From: Aaosphaeria pasadenensis
Taxonomy: Eukaryota; Ascomycota; Dothideomycetes; Pleosporales
Assembly (NCBI GenBank): GCA_022813625.1
Contig: JAKLMB010000014.1
Location: 879,275 to 943,274 of the forward strand
Length of the DNA: 64,000 nucleotides
Direction of reading: 5' to 3'
Shown in pieces: positions 21,738 to 33,242 of this stretch. Each line of letters starts with the position of its first letter. Within the stretch, counting starts at the first letter, position 1. A program made the translations under genes and the position numbers. The notes under the pieces were generated by a model. It made no database searches and was not told the origin of the DNA. It saw only the letters and a program-made list of their open reading frames with translations.

Positions 21738-24731
21738 TTAAATGTTTCCTAGATCCTTCAATAGCTTACACAGTGCTCTCACCAGGGGTGGACGATTTTC
21801 TGGGTCAATACCGGGGTGAAGTATCTCCAAAGTTTTCACTCCCATCAGCATGACGTGCTCAGGACACCGGACGTCGAATAGTTGCTGCATTGTCGCTGCT
21901 GAATTTTGGGAGTCGTTGGTGGACCACTGTTCCTCCCTTTGGCAATGATCTTGGTGAGTTGGGAGATTCAAAAATGGGATTCCGGCTCCCCTCTCAATGA
22001 AAGCATCGTAAACTTGTTGGTTACTCCTGCGAGAGGCATTGATTACGACCAAAGTACAGTCATTGCTTGATTGGTCACCTTCCCGTGGGACATTGTCCGA
22101 AGGTATCGTTTCCGAGAGCTCCAAGTCTCGTGAGATCATACTGTAAGTCCACAGTACAATAACAGAGTGATAAATCATCAGCGTTTCCGATCCTCTGGTT
22201 TGGTAGGGCGTAATAGCTTGAGCGCATCGCAACACTTGTCCGGCATATAGCACTGCTTTCCGCGCCTGCTTGGTCCGCGCCCAGTCTTTAAGATGCGTGG
22301 CGGCTTGGTTTGCAGCTTCCTCTCCGAACTTTCCGGCAAAGCGCGTCACTGAATCCATATTGACGTGTAGATACATCTGTAGGAATTGATAAAGAACGCA
22401 CGATATGGGCGACGAGTTTTGGAGCGAGACATTAGTGTTTTCAAGGAGACGCCCTCTGAAGCACATTAGTATATTAATTTCAATATATATGGATACTCAC
22501 AGTCTTTGCTGTCGTGATTGGAGCCACAACTGAGAGGATGCATCGCCATCTTCATCTAGAATGATACCCTGTTGTAGATATTCCCAAATTTGTGCCCCGA
22601 GGCCGTTAAGGTATGCTGACCGGGCAACTTGTAAATCGATACTAGGTGGTATGCGTCGAAGCGTCGTTTCTTGTTTCAATAGGCATCGTAATGATATAAA
22701 CTCATTGCTTTGGCCTAGACTGAGAAAACGCTCTCTCCAAATTTCGGCAGTTGGTGCAAGCCACAAGTCGCGTGCAGAGGGGAGTGGAAGCAGCACCTCT
22801 GAATAGGACATCAATGGACTGCGGTGCTTTACTAGCGCTACATTGACGTCGTGCTCGAATAGATGATATACAAGCCTTTTGAATATCATTGTTAGCTAGT
22901 TCTGTCATACATTCGCCCCACCGAAGACGACTACTCACCGTTTGAAGGACTCCTGCTCAACCCATGAACGCCACTTGCGTTGAAGTTCGCCCACACTATC
23001 ATCCATGCTCGGCACTATCTGGGTGTACGTGACTCTATCGAATTTACCGGCTCGTCGTAGTCCCTGAAGGGTCAGTACGAATTAATGTTAACCGTCTGAG
23101 GAGTGCCCGTACCGTTACGAGTGGAAGAAGGTTGCTCTCGGCGATCTCCATTTTCCTTCGAAACCCACAAAACACACCAATATCCAGCCAGATCATGAAG
23201 GCTTGTAAATATTGTAGATCACGTATCACGCTATTGTCCAGTTCGACCTGTAAATTGTTAGTGCTTGAGATGGACTGTTCATCTGTGATATGTCTTACAA
23301 GTTTGTTCAATGCCACCCTAACAATTTCTTGGAATACCAAACCAGTCCGACTGACGGAGGGTATTCCAAAGCAGACACAGCCCGCAGCCACCAATGCCGT
23401 CAGGTATTCTGGCCTAGCTGTGCTGCTATCAAATGAAAACGGATGTATCCAAGCATCAGTCTCTATGCGCTTTGCAATTCCGACATTTATTAATTTGTCG
23501 AGGCAATCGGCCGAGGGAAAGGAGAGGACCGAAACCTGGTTCTGGGCAGTCCTAGATATAAGCTGAAAGATTCGATCACGCGCTTGAGGAGAGAGGCGGT
23601 CTGGTATACTAATAGTAGGAGAGCAAGGTTGGTGTGGCGAAGACGCAATGTCAACGTTCCGTGAATCGATCGTGATGGCATTCTCACTGAATGCATGCTG
23701 GTTCTGATCAGGAACCCAAAACCTAATACACTGTCAAACGAGTACGTAGGTGTGCTTTCGGTTCACATTATTTACCAAGGTGATCTCTTGAAAATGGCAT
23801 GTCGCTTTTTCGCATCCCCTTGACCACGAAAAGGATTAGAGACGCCATTGGAAGGATTTGCCGGGACTGACGACTCTGGGCTCGTATCTTGCTGCTCGCT
23901 GCTGATTTGGTCGATTGGGAAGGCGAAGTCATTGTTAAACAGATCAACTTCGCCCAGCCAATTCATTTCGGGCATCCACATGGTCAGGTCAGGAAGCTGT
24001 ATCGGCTCTACCCCGATGAAATCTTGCTGGTACCCCGTCACCGGCTGAATGATATTTGGCGCATCCTGGGACCGATCATGACCGTGACTGTAAAGGTCCA
24101 GCAATGCTTGTGCATCAGGATAGCTTGCTGCCGTAGACGTTGGTGACTGGCCAGGTGTCGCGGCCTGTGGAACTAGATGTTGCTGCTCTGGTATTTCTGG
24201 AGTCGCTGGCAGCTCTGATGCTCGAGAGGAAGCAGTGTTTGGTTGCTTCGGTGGCATTTCGCTACATGGGAGGCCTCTTTTCTTGCATCGAGTGCACGGT
24301 TTAGAGTTGTCGCATTTTACCTTCGAGAGCACGCATGCATCACAAGCCTTTGTTGCCCTTTTGATGGTCCTTTTAGATGCACTATAACCATCTTGTGCAT
24401 GCGTTGTTCGATGGCGTAGCAACAAATCCCTGCGATTGAACGCAGCGGGGCAATCCTCACATCGAAAAGATCTTTCATCTCGATCTATGCACAATTAGAA
24501 AGGATTGGTACTCGTCGTTGAATTATCAGCCCACGTACGCGAGTCGAGATGTCGGTTCAGGTGGTCGATACGATCAAACGTTCGGCTACAAACTTGACAT
24601 TGCAGGCCCGTCGGATCGCCCACACGGCGCTGCAAGGTTCTCTGACGTTTCCTGGGTCTATGTTCCGTAGACTGACGTGGGGAAAGGTCGACCTCAGGCT
24701 CAGCATCTGACATGGGGACATGATCTGACAT
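21738..24731 (-). CDS. C2H2 plus Zn2Cys6 transcription factor
   Basis: Seven exons on the minus strand: 24731..24539, 24484..23776, 23722..23299, 23247..23113, 23063..22939, 22875..22501 and 22455..21738, giving 892 residues. Introns are 45-63 nt and all keep the frame. Two C2H2 fingers are Cys45/Cys48/His61/His65 and Cys73/Cys76/His89/His93; the first intron falls exactly inside the linker between them. A canonical Zn2Cys6 cluster follows: Cys112, 115, 122, 128, 131 and 138 (spacing 2-6-5-2-6). A Pro/Gln/Ser-rich linker leads to a long helical region resembling the fungal-specific transcription factor domain, ending at 21738. It should be a nuclear DNA-binding regulator. Nearby candidate targets are the PhyH, FAD-monooxygenase and MFS genes. 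Confidence 0.88.
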
Positions 24732-25052
24732 GTTTCGGAAGTTCGTCTTTGGGATTCGGAAGTAGTGGGAGTAAAAGAAAAAAAAACACGGGGTACATGT
24801 ATGGGGGCAACACAAGGGGACTGGGGGGGTGGCAACCTTGGTGTTGACGGGATGTGGGGGAGGATTCGTCTTCCCTTCAGTGCGGGGAAATCATGTCAAT
24901 TACACCGAAGCAGTACCGGCCAATAACGAGACTTGGATATCATCGTCCTGTCCATTCACTACCTGAAGTTGAAACTAAGACAAATGTGAATCTTTGTGTT
25001 TTTTATTATCTAACTAACTACTAGAATTTCGCCTCCTAGCATTTCGATTCAA
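24732..25052. promoter_or_regulatory. Promoter region of the zinc-finger gene
   Basis: This 321-base stretch lies between the start of the regulator gene and the 3' end of the FAD-monooxygenase gene, both on the minus strand. It contains an A-rich run at about 24773-24787, directly upstream of the regulator start. Confidence 0.4.
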
Positions 25053-26369
25053 TCAGGCTGGAGATACCAAGTTCTGCGTCTTTTTCCACTCCTTTGCCCC
25101 TCGATAAAAACAATTGTAATCCATGAACTCGTCCGGCTTCCTATGTTAATATTCTGTTAGCGAAGAATGACCACCAGCAAGAGAAGATCCGAGGACTTAC
25201 ATTCTTATTTCATTGCTGCCTTTTGCCGTCGGCGGTTTGGCTGCCTCCCGACTGTACTTCTGTATCAAGCTGGCTCGCTCGAATCGACAACGGAAAACAT
25301 CCTGAAGGATTGTAGAAATCTCACCCAAATCTGGTATATGTTGGATGTCGTGGAGGAATGCACCAAGCGCCTCTGCGTCCTCGATCGTCTGGCTTGCACC
25401 CTGTCCCTGCGTTGGTAACATTGCATGAGCTGCATCGCCGATTAGAATAACTCGTCCTCGGGTCCATGTCTCCAGAGGATCCAGGTCACGTAATTGCCAG
25501 AGACCAATATTATCACCCAACTTCAGCACGCTCTTTGTCCACTCGGGGAAGGCATCGAATGTTTCCAACATCTTAGCCCTGTCGCCTTTAGTCACCCATG
25601 ATTGTGCTGCATCCGGGTCTTCGTGCATCTTCTCGTCGGGTACCAATCCAACCAGACTGTACAATTCTCCCCCCCTAGCTGGGCCCATGATGAGCCGACA
25701 TTCATGTGCCATGACCATTGATGTGAATGGGGAACGAGGATCTATATTTCGGCAGAATTCGGGAGCTTTTTCTTCTAAGTCTTTCGTAGAAATCATCAAG
25801 CGGTACGCGGATGAACCGGTTGGTATCGCTTTTGCCTGTCTTCCAAGAACTGTTGGTCGGATCACGCTGTGAATTCCATCTGCGCCGATAATGACATCTG
25901 CCTCTAGTTTCGCTCCGTCTTCCAGTGTCACTATGCCCAGTTCCGGTTCGCACGCTACTACCCGACTAGAGGTTCGCACTGTGCATGGCTTCCCCTTCAG
26001 ATCTAAGCTGGTAGCTGCCCGTTTGAGATACTCGTGAAGGTCTTGTCTGTGCCAAACAACTCTCTCAGCGCCGTATTCGGTCTTCTGCGATAACTTGACC
26101 TCATTGACAAGTTTCCCCTCCACGTTGTATATACGAAATCCCTGGTCCACCGTGCCCTGCGAATCCTCGAGCAGATTCTTTAGACCCCAAGTCTCTTGCA
26201 ATATCCTTGTCGCATTTGGCTGGAGCGATAAGGTTGCACCAATCTCAGTATTGAGTCTCGATTGTTCTAGGATCGTGATGTCGCGACCTGGTGCTCTCAG
26301 AGCGATGGCCGCCGCCATACCGCCGATACCGCCGCCCACAATGATGATCCGGAACGGCGTTGACGACAT
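25053..26369 (-). CDS. FAD-dependent monooxygenase, salicylate-hydroxylase-like
   Basis: Two exons, 26369..25201 and 25140..25053 (60-nt intron, donor GTAAGT), give 418 residues. The second exon supplies the usual C-terminal KPDEFMDYN segment, so the shorter single-exon reading misses the tail. Family PF01494-type motifs are present: the N-terminal dinucleotide-binding GGGIGG at residues 12-17, an Arg in the VVWHRQDL segment, the DG motif in IIGADGIHS and the GDAAHAMLPTQGQGA FAD-binding motif near residue 315. There is no membrane anchor. Such class A flavoproteins hydroxylate aromatic rings using NAD(P)H and oxygen. It lies beside the dual zinc-finger regulator, and both may belong to one pathway. 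Confidence 0.9.
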
Positions 26370-27097
26370 AGTGTGAAGTTTGGGGATTCGAAAGAGTAAG
26401 TAGTACCAAGGAGAGTGACAGTGTCGACTTGACTATAAATGCGGGCATTGCAGCGTATTAGTACAAGAGCGATTCCGTTCACCTTGTGGAGAGATTTTGC
26501 TCGGATCAATAGATTGATCAAGGTAATGGGCCAACGTACTTTCGTAGACCAATCGACCAATCGGCTGTGAGCTAAATATGAGTATAACACACAAAAAGTG
26601 GCAATTCTTTTAGGTCACTAATATTTCCTGCGAGTACTAAGTGGCAAGGTAGGGGAGGTCCCGATTATCAAAACATGAACCATCAGGTACAGCTGACTTC
26701 GGATGAGGTGGGCGGTCGGATTGCGGAAAAGGTGGGGGTGGGTCCTTCATCACTGCTCACCAATAACTCAGGCAGACCACGAGGACAGAGTGAACGGGGA
26801 ACAATGGACTAGCTTCATTTCGAGCGCCGAGGTAATGGTTTCTTTTTTCTTTTAGAGTTTCACTTGAGAGCAGCTACCTTTGGAATGGAGCAGATGGCGG
26901 TTTTAATTCCTTGTCTATTCTTTCGCTATGGTTGAATGTCCATCGACTATCTTGCAAATGCAGAAAAATGCCAAGCTAATGCCGGAAACCGAATGTATGC
27001 TCTATTAAAGCTGGCACCATGGTTTTTTGTCGATCGAGGTGCCGTCGTAAAATGGGTTTGAACCCCTAGTAGAACGATGGAACCGTCAGTATGGCTG
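26370..27097. other. Intergenic spacer
   Basis: This stretch holds the FAD-monooxygenase promoter and the 3' end of the DOA1 gene. No ORF with family features is seen. A tRNA-like B-box at about 27050 (minus strand) has no folding T arm and was rejected. Confidence 0.4.
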
Positions 27098-29523
27098 TCA
27101 TGACTTCAACTGCTCCTCAATCTCCGCTACCACGGCTTTGATTCTTGGCTCCCTGACTTTGTCGGCTGCATGCGAGACTGCTGTCGAGAGCTGGAACACC
27201 TCCCGACCTGCTTCGCAGTACTCTGCACCTAACGATAGAAGAGTCCCTGTCGCTACCAGTGCACGATAAACGGCTTCGGAATCTGTAGCAGAGTTCAGGA
27301 TCTTGGACAAATCATCCAACAGAGTGAGGGCTCGATCAGCATTGTGTTCCGACGAAAGCAATACTGAAAAGTTTATGTAAAGCGTGGCTACAGCTATGAT
27401 TAAATTTCGACTGTTTGACGTGATGAAAGGCGCGACCAGCTTCTGGATTTTGTCGAATTCCTTCGAGGCAACTGCACGACCTACGTCTGTCTTGAAGAGA
27501 TTGCCTAACGAGCGAGTCGCCATCATTGTATTATTGAGCACCGAAGTATTGGAGAAGACTCCCGATTCAGATAGAAGATCGAGTATCGATAGCTGTGATG
27601 TCAAATACGTGACTGGATTACTAAAGGCGAAAAGAAGACGAAGTAGATCAAGTGCCGGGAGCCGTTTGTCTTGCGGCCATTCCGTTGCAGCTTTCACGAT
27701 CAGGTCGATGCCGGCTGACTGAATATCCTTCTCCTTGCCTTTTTCTAATGCCGTGACCGTACCGGCAAGCTGTTCAATATCTGCCGGGTTGAAAGAGACG
27801 TCCTTTTGGCCATCATCGACAAGCTTTTGATTGAATTCCTGGAGTTTCTTGAAAATCATCTTGTGATTTGCTGTCAAGATATCGAGATACTGCTTCTGTG
27901 GAATAACCTTGGGTTTCGGTGCAGGAGGTTGTGGCGGAGTAACTTGTGCAGCATCTCCAGGGCGGTAGCGCGATTCCGTTCCCCAAGGATCGCCCCCTTG
28001 ACTATTCGATTGCCCCAATGTTGCACCTTGTGTGTTCTGGACAATGAAATTTGTCACCTGGTCGAGGTAGGTGATAGGCAACTTATTGGTCTCGCAAAAT
28101 TTCCTCGCAACTTCGTACGGATTTTGGGAGAGGTTATAGGGAAGTTTGAGGGGTGGCTTTCCGTCCTCGATATCAACGTCGAAGACAAAGTCGTATTCTT
28201 TGCCGTCGTGAGAGATTTTGCGTCCGCTACTGCCGGCACTGTCGACAACAGTACCTATATGCACCCATTGATTCGCAGCCGACGACCATTGATATGCCGA
28301 CACATTGCCATTGGCTTCGTTGATCATCACCGTTTGTCCCTCCTTTGTCCCTGACTTCGAGGTCAAAAATTCAGGACCAGGCAATTTCTCTTTATTGATG
28401 TTGCCTACTGCCTGCTGGGGTATAGATGATGCTCCAACATCATTCGCAAATTGCTCGATCGCAGCAGCCTCCGCAAATCGCTCTTCCGAGCGCGTGAAAA
28501 GACGCACGATGTTGTCGCTAGCTCCTGTGGCTATGTCTCCATTCTCGGGGCAGACTGCCACTGTCCACACGGAGATAGCGGGATGCGTAATTGTCTGAAT
28601 GCACTGTTGATTATTCCATATTCGCACGGTCCTGTCCTCGCCGGCGCTGACCAGTTGACCATTTGGAAGCACGGCGAGTGAGTATATGAAGTTGTCGTGA
28701 CCTTGAAGCTGAGCGACTTGTCGGCCATCCAACGTCCATAATCTGATCAGAGCATCATTTCCAGCAGATGCAAAGTGCGCTCCTGATGAGTGGCCGGCTG
28801 GAAGTTTACACAAGGCTCGAACGACGTCACCGGTTTGAAGCTCTCGAATAAGTGTACCAGTCGGCTTGAATAGACGGATCTTCTGATCGGCACAACCTTG
28901 CGCAATTGTTAGTTAGGAAGGAATTCAGTCTAGGGTAGATGAAATACCCGTGATTATGGTGTCCTCGTCGTATGCCAAAACTGCCCACACCGAAGCTGTA
29001 TGGCCCTCGAGCACAGTCGAGCTGTCCCATTTGCCCACCGGCCAAACGCGGGCTGACGCATCCCAGCTACCGCTGACAATAAGTTTACCATCGGTGCTAG
29101 TATCCAAAGCGCAGACGTTTGATCCATGACCGATCAAGAGCGCATCTGCATTATCATCGATTGCTTTGCTAGGTTGGCGCACATCTATGAGTTGGTCCTT
29201 CCCTCCGGAGACGATCAGGCCTTCTGGATAGCTCGGTGACGGTGGAACGATTGTTAGGGAATTGACGAATTCCTTTCCATGGGTCTTGATTGTGTTATCG
29301 AACGAAAGAGGTGATGAGGATTGCAATTTCCACAGGCGGACGGTAAAATCGCGAGAAGCAGACACGACGGTGGTGGGGTGGGGGAAAATTACGCTTCGTA
29401 CCTATAAACAAAGAGTGCGTTAGTGGTTGAATCTTCCCAAGCAGTGATAATTAAACTCAACATTTACAAACTCACATCATCTTCATGACCACGAAGAGTG
29501 GCTGAGAGCTTAAAGTCACCCAT
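27098..29523 (-). CDS. DOA1: Doa1/Ufd3/PLAA ubiquitin-binding protein
   Basis: Three exons on the minus strand: 29523..29476, 29401..28948 and 28896..27098, giving 766 residues. The N-terminus (LRGHEDD) starts a WD40 propeller over about residues 1-310, with repeated GH...WD-type blades (DGRQVAQLQGHDNFIYSLA; DRTVRIW). A PFU ubiquitin-binding domain follows at about 380-460 (DGKEYDFVFDVDIEDGKPP; NPYEVARKFCE), then a proline-rich linker and a C-terminal PUL domain at about 530-766 that binds Cdc48. The order WD40-PFU-PUL is unique to Doa1/PLAA. The protein works with Cdc48 in ubiquitin homeostasis and in mitochondrial and ribosomal quality control. The second intron has an unusual GTATTT donor but joins the propeller in frame. 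Confidence 0.95.
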
Positions 29524-30912
29524 TGTAGTGGTTGTGAGCCGGATGCAATAGTTGGCGGGGAAGCTCGCAGCCAAGTCGTTGGAGGGGAGGTAGCCTTAGT
29601 TGGGAATTTCAATATCCCGCCGCAGACCTAGCCCTCTCTGAGAATCCCGAGGTGGGTGAAGTACGGAATCGATAAAGTGGCCGGTCTGATAGCGATGTTG
29701 GTACAAATAGAAGGATGATGCTCGAAAGGTGCTCAATGATGGTTCCAAACATGGGACCTCCCTCCCGGTACGTCAGGCGGGTGGGGCCTCAGTCGGCTGG
29801 TGGGTTTCCCCGGCCACCGAAACTCTAGCCCATCGTTCCTCTCTCCAAGTACTCTGTAGTCCTGTTCATCCTCATCTCCATCTTCGTCTTTCTCATCTTC
29901 CTATTCGCCTTCACGTGTCTGATAGAAGTAATGGGCTCGGCTTTGGTTCTGGCGATGGATGTGGTCGAAGAAATAGGTTAGGTGATTGACCGTGGCCAAA
30001 TGCTAACACTCGAAACCCTTTCGTCGAACATTGGCAATGGTGGACCTTTGAATCAGAGTATCGAAGCATACAGCACGCACCATTGATGGCCTTCGCCCGG
30101 TGCTACATATCAGTAGATTACAACCCATTTTTGAGGTCTGATCGCTATTGAGAAGCCTTTCATCGTTCGCCACAAGCAGATGGCTCATCTTATCAGGACT
30201 CAGCCATGGAAGAATCGCCGGTTAACCGTTGTGGCCAAAGCCACAGTCGTGCGTTTTGAGGATCATCGAAGACATTGCCATATTTCACAGATACTGTAAA
30301 TGAAAGTCTTATCTGTTACAGGCGAGGCTGAGCATTTCAGTAGAACAGAGGTTTCCCGTGACATCCGACACCAGCCTCGGGAACTTGCAGCCTCTGCCTG
30401 CTGATGGAGCTACAATCTCATAAGAATTGCTTCGCCCACTCAAAGTAGCCTGTAAACCTTTTCGTAAATGCCTTGGCCAAGAATGTTCCGAGTGCACTCT
30501 GTATAATCGAACATTGAGCATCGCGTTAGGCCACCCCCCATGTGTGAGACAACCCCCGGCAGGGTATGGATCCGACTGCGCCCTGCTTCCTTCCTCTATC
30601 CAGAGGGATTTCCAACCAATCAGCCTGGCAGATGCGTCTAACACGACTGAGAGATCAACACCCGAATTCAGCGTCAAGTTGCAAATACCCTGTCAATTCA
30701 GGTTGATCCAACACTGTAGCATGCCAATACGTGATTGCCTGAACAATGTGCGGAGGGGTTCGTTTGAGCCACCGAACGAAGGAAACGCCCCGATACATGG
30801 AAGTATAAGACGCACGCGGAGCACAGTTTCAACCGTATTCGAAGCCTCAACGACTCCAACACAACCATTTCAAATGCCCAAACTAGACTCCCAGGCACGT
30901 TGATGTTCCACG
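29524..30912. other. Intergenic spacer
   Basis: This 1.4-kb stretch contains the DOA1 promoter at its left and the promoter of the small secreted protein at its right. ORFs at 29729-29989 and 30427-30903 show no family features and are not called. Confidence 0.4.
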
Positions 30913-31228
30913 ATGCGAGTTCTCGCCATATCCATTTTCGCTGCTATCGCTACAACTACATTTGCTCTTCCCACCACCCCAAAACTTTCAGTCAGTACAG
31001 ACCATTATTTTCCATCCTGTAGAGGTTGTGTTTAGAAGGAAGAACTAATTCCTGTCACAGCGCAAGGACGTTTCTTCCCAATATCACGTCTCCGACCTCC
31101 AAGACGGAATCGAGAATCGACAACCCTGCTCTTTGATCCCTTGCACAAGCCATGACCTGTGCAGACAGCAGGGCTGCCACCTGTGCGACATTCACACTGG
31201 CATTGGGATGCTTAAAACATGTGCGTGA
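30913..31228 (+). CDS. Small cysteine-rich secreted protein (81 aa)
   Basis: Two exons, 30913..30990 and 31061..31228, are joined across a 70-nt intron with a GTCAGT donor, an ACTAAT branch-like site and a TCACAG acceptor. Residues 1-18 form a signal peptide (MRVLAISIFAAIATTTFA), with cleavage likely before LPTTP. The mature part carries six cysteines at 49, 54, 60, 65, 68 and 80 (C-x4-C-x5-C-x4-C-x2-C-x11-C), consistent with three disulfide bridges. Both exons would be missed by single-ORF searches. No named family is certain, though the CTSHDLC...GCHLC arrangement resembles small secreted proteins seen in plant- and insect-associated ascomycetes. It could be an effector, an antimicrobial peptide or a cell-surface protein; sequence alone does not decide. 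Confidence 0.7.
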
Positions 31229-33242
31229 GGGAAACGATGTCGGGTGGCTTGACATCGACAGATTGGACGAGTCGAGCATGATGAGTGGGATGGATTTTGA
31301 TCGATGCGAATCGAACGTAGAAGGCCTAAATACAGCGCTTAATCTATCTCATTTGAACATGATATCTTCTCAATGTGACGATGCGATTCGTGACATGAAA
31401 ACGGCGTCATTTGAAACTCCCTCTGTTTCATCTCTCACGTGTGGAATCCAATCTTACATGAGCTACGAGCAAGATTTGTAGAATCGCTATCGACTTCATC
31501 TCATATCCAAAGCAGGAAGACGATAATTATTTTTCAAGAAGCCCAGGCACGCATTTCTATCTTGAGCCAACGAGATGAGGACTTGCAAAGGTAACAAGCG
31601 GTAACAAGTGGAGTGCGATTAAATATCTTACTTTGGCAAACTCTTTGTCTGTGATACGGGTTAGTCACTCTGGCTGTAACATGTATATCTCCGTATGCAG
31701 AGTTCCTCAAGAAAACTCCATACTGATGCGAGAAAACCAACCTTGGCAGATGAGCCGGTACTCAGTTGGCTCCAGGCACGCCAGGCTACCCTCCGATGGC
31801 AGGGCTGAGAACTGCGCACTTGGGGTGTGCATGTGTGGGACTATTGTGCGCCCCATATCTTCATTCGGAGATTTCAAATGATATCGATATTCTCCGCAGG
31901 AATAACCACTTCCTAGCTCTCCCGCACAGCAGGATTATGGATAACAATAATAAATCGATTGCAGCCAAGGGCCAGTCCAGAAGCGCCACTCGGCACGTGA
32001 CGCTGACTGACACCCGAACTGGGAAAGCCACGATATTGGACGAAAGGTCTTAGCGAGGTGTATGAGGCTTGATGCGAGAGCCGAGATCAAGTTCGAAATC
32101 GATTGCTGGGGTAGCTACCGTAGGGCCGCAGGAGCGTTATTCGCAGCTGAGCTTCATGGCTTTTCGCTAGATGGAAAGATCCAGATTCGCAGTGCTTTCC
32201 TCGATGATGGACGAAGCGCGCTACCGTCGTCTGCCATGTGGACGCCGGGGAAGGCGACAGCAGCCACAAAGGGTCTATTGGACGAAACTTGGGTGGGAGG
32301 TGAGCTGTGCGAAGTGTCTGGTCGTTCGCTAAAACTCTAGAAGCGCATAGGGCATGTCCGTCCATGGAAGATGGAATGGGCTTGTGTCTGGCTATTGTGA
32401 ATGGCCTGGGCCAGCACCCGACTAGCTCTCCTGGGCTGAAAAGGGTGGGAAGGCCAGCCCTTGCAAGGAAGCCCACAGAGAGGAAGAGGGAGGGATGGGA
32501 AAGGAAGAAGCTGATGGCGGCCGCGTGATTTCTTCTAGATCTTGGGCCCATTTACTATGCGAATGCGCATCAATCGCAACGTTCTCCTACTGGACGTTAT
32601 GAAGAAACATAGCGTTTACTGTGCAGCGAATCGAACATGAAGGGTACAAGGACGCAGAATACAAAAGATCGCCTGCGCATCCTCCCAAATCTGGGGGGAT
32701 AGAACATTTTCGCTCACCTGTCGCTTCTATCCGTACTTTTGGCATCTGTCGATCATCCGTTTCAGATCCACCAGGGCTGTTTTTGTCAGTCTGACTGGAT
32801 ACTGTCGTTGCTCTGCTTACCCGTGCAGTCGTCATTCTTCAGTAAGACGCCTACGAAGCACACCCGGACTGTCGGTGACATTCACCATCATACCACGGCT
32901 CCGAAGCCTTGTGTGGTACCAAAACTGCCCCCCACCATTGCACAATCGGACCCCTACGACGTAAGGGCTCGGCTGTCTTACCTTGGATTGGGACTACATC
33001 GACCCTACCTTCCCTAGCATTTGTTGAAGTGTTGGTTTGGAGACCCTGATTTTCTCCTAATTATCCAACTCGGACTGCTAGCCTTACGCGTCGCTGAGAA
33101 TAACTACTTCGGCTTTCCTCCACTGATTCACAATTTATCGTCAATCTCAGAACCTCTCCCCAGTCGAACGATTCGAACCCAAAACCAGCATACTCTACTT
33201 CTCTCCTTCCCAAGTGCGACATCGCCCTCTAGAAGTTCTACG
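31229..33242. other. Long spacer upstream of the BTB gene
   Basis: This 2-kb stretch contains only ORFs without family features on both strands, including a 154-codon minus-strand ORF at 32087-32551. The promoter and probable 5' leader of the BTB gene lie at its right end. Confidence 0.4.

Noticed and set aside
30427..30903. 158-codon plus-strand ORF upstream of the small secreted protein
   Set aside because: It has no motif or splice partner and ends just before the secreted-protein start; it is probably leader or chance sequence.
32087..32551. 154-codon minus-strand ORF
   Set aside because: Composition is irregular, no domain or signal is recognised, and the opposite strand also shows chance ORFs.
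33160..33182. tRNA B-box-like GGTTCGAATCG on the minus strand
   Set aside because: No T-stem pairing, no A-box and no cloverleaf could be formed.
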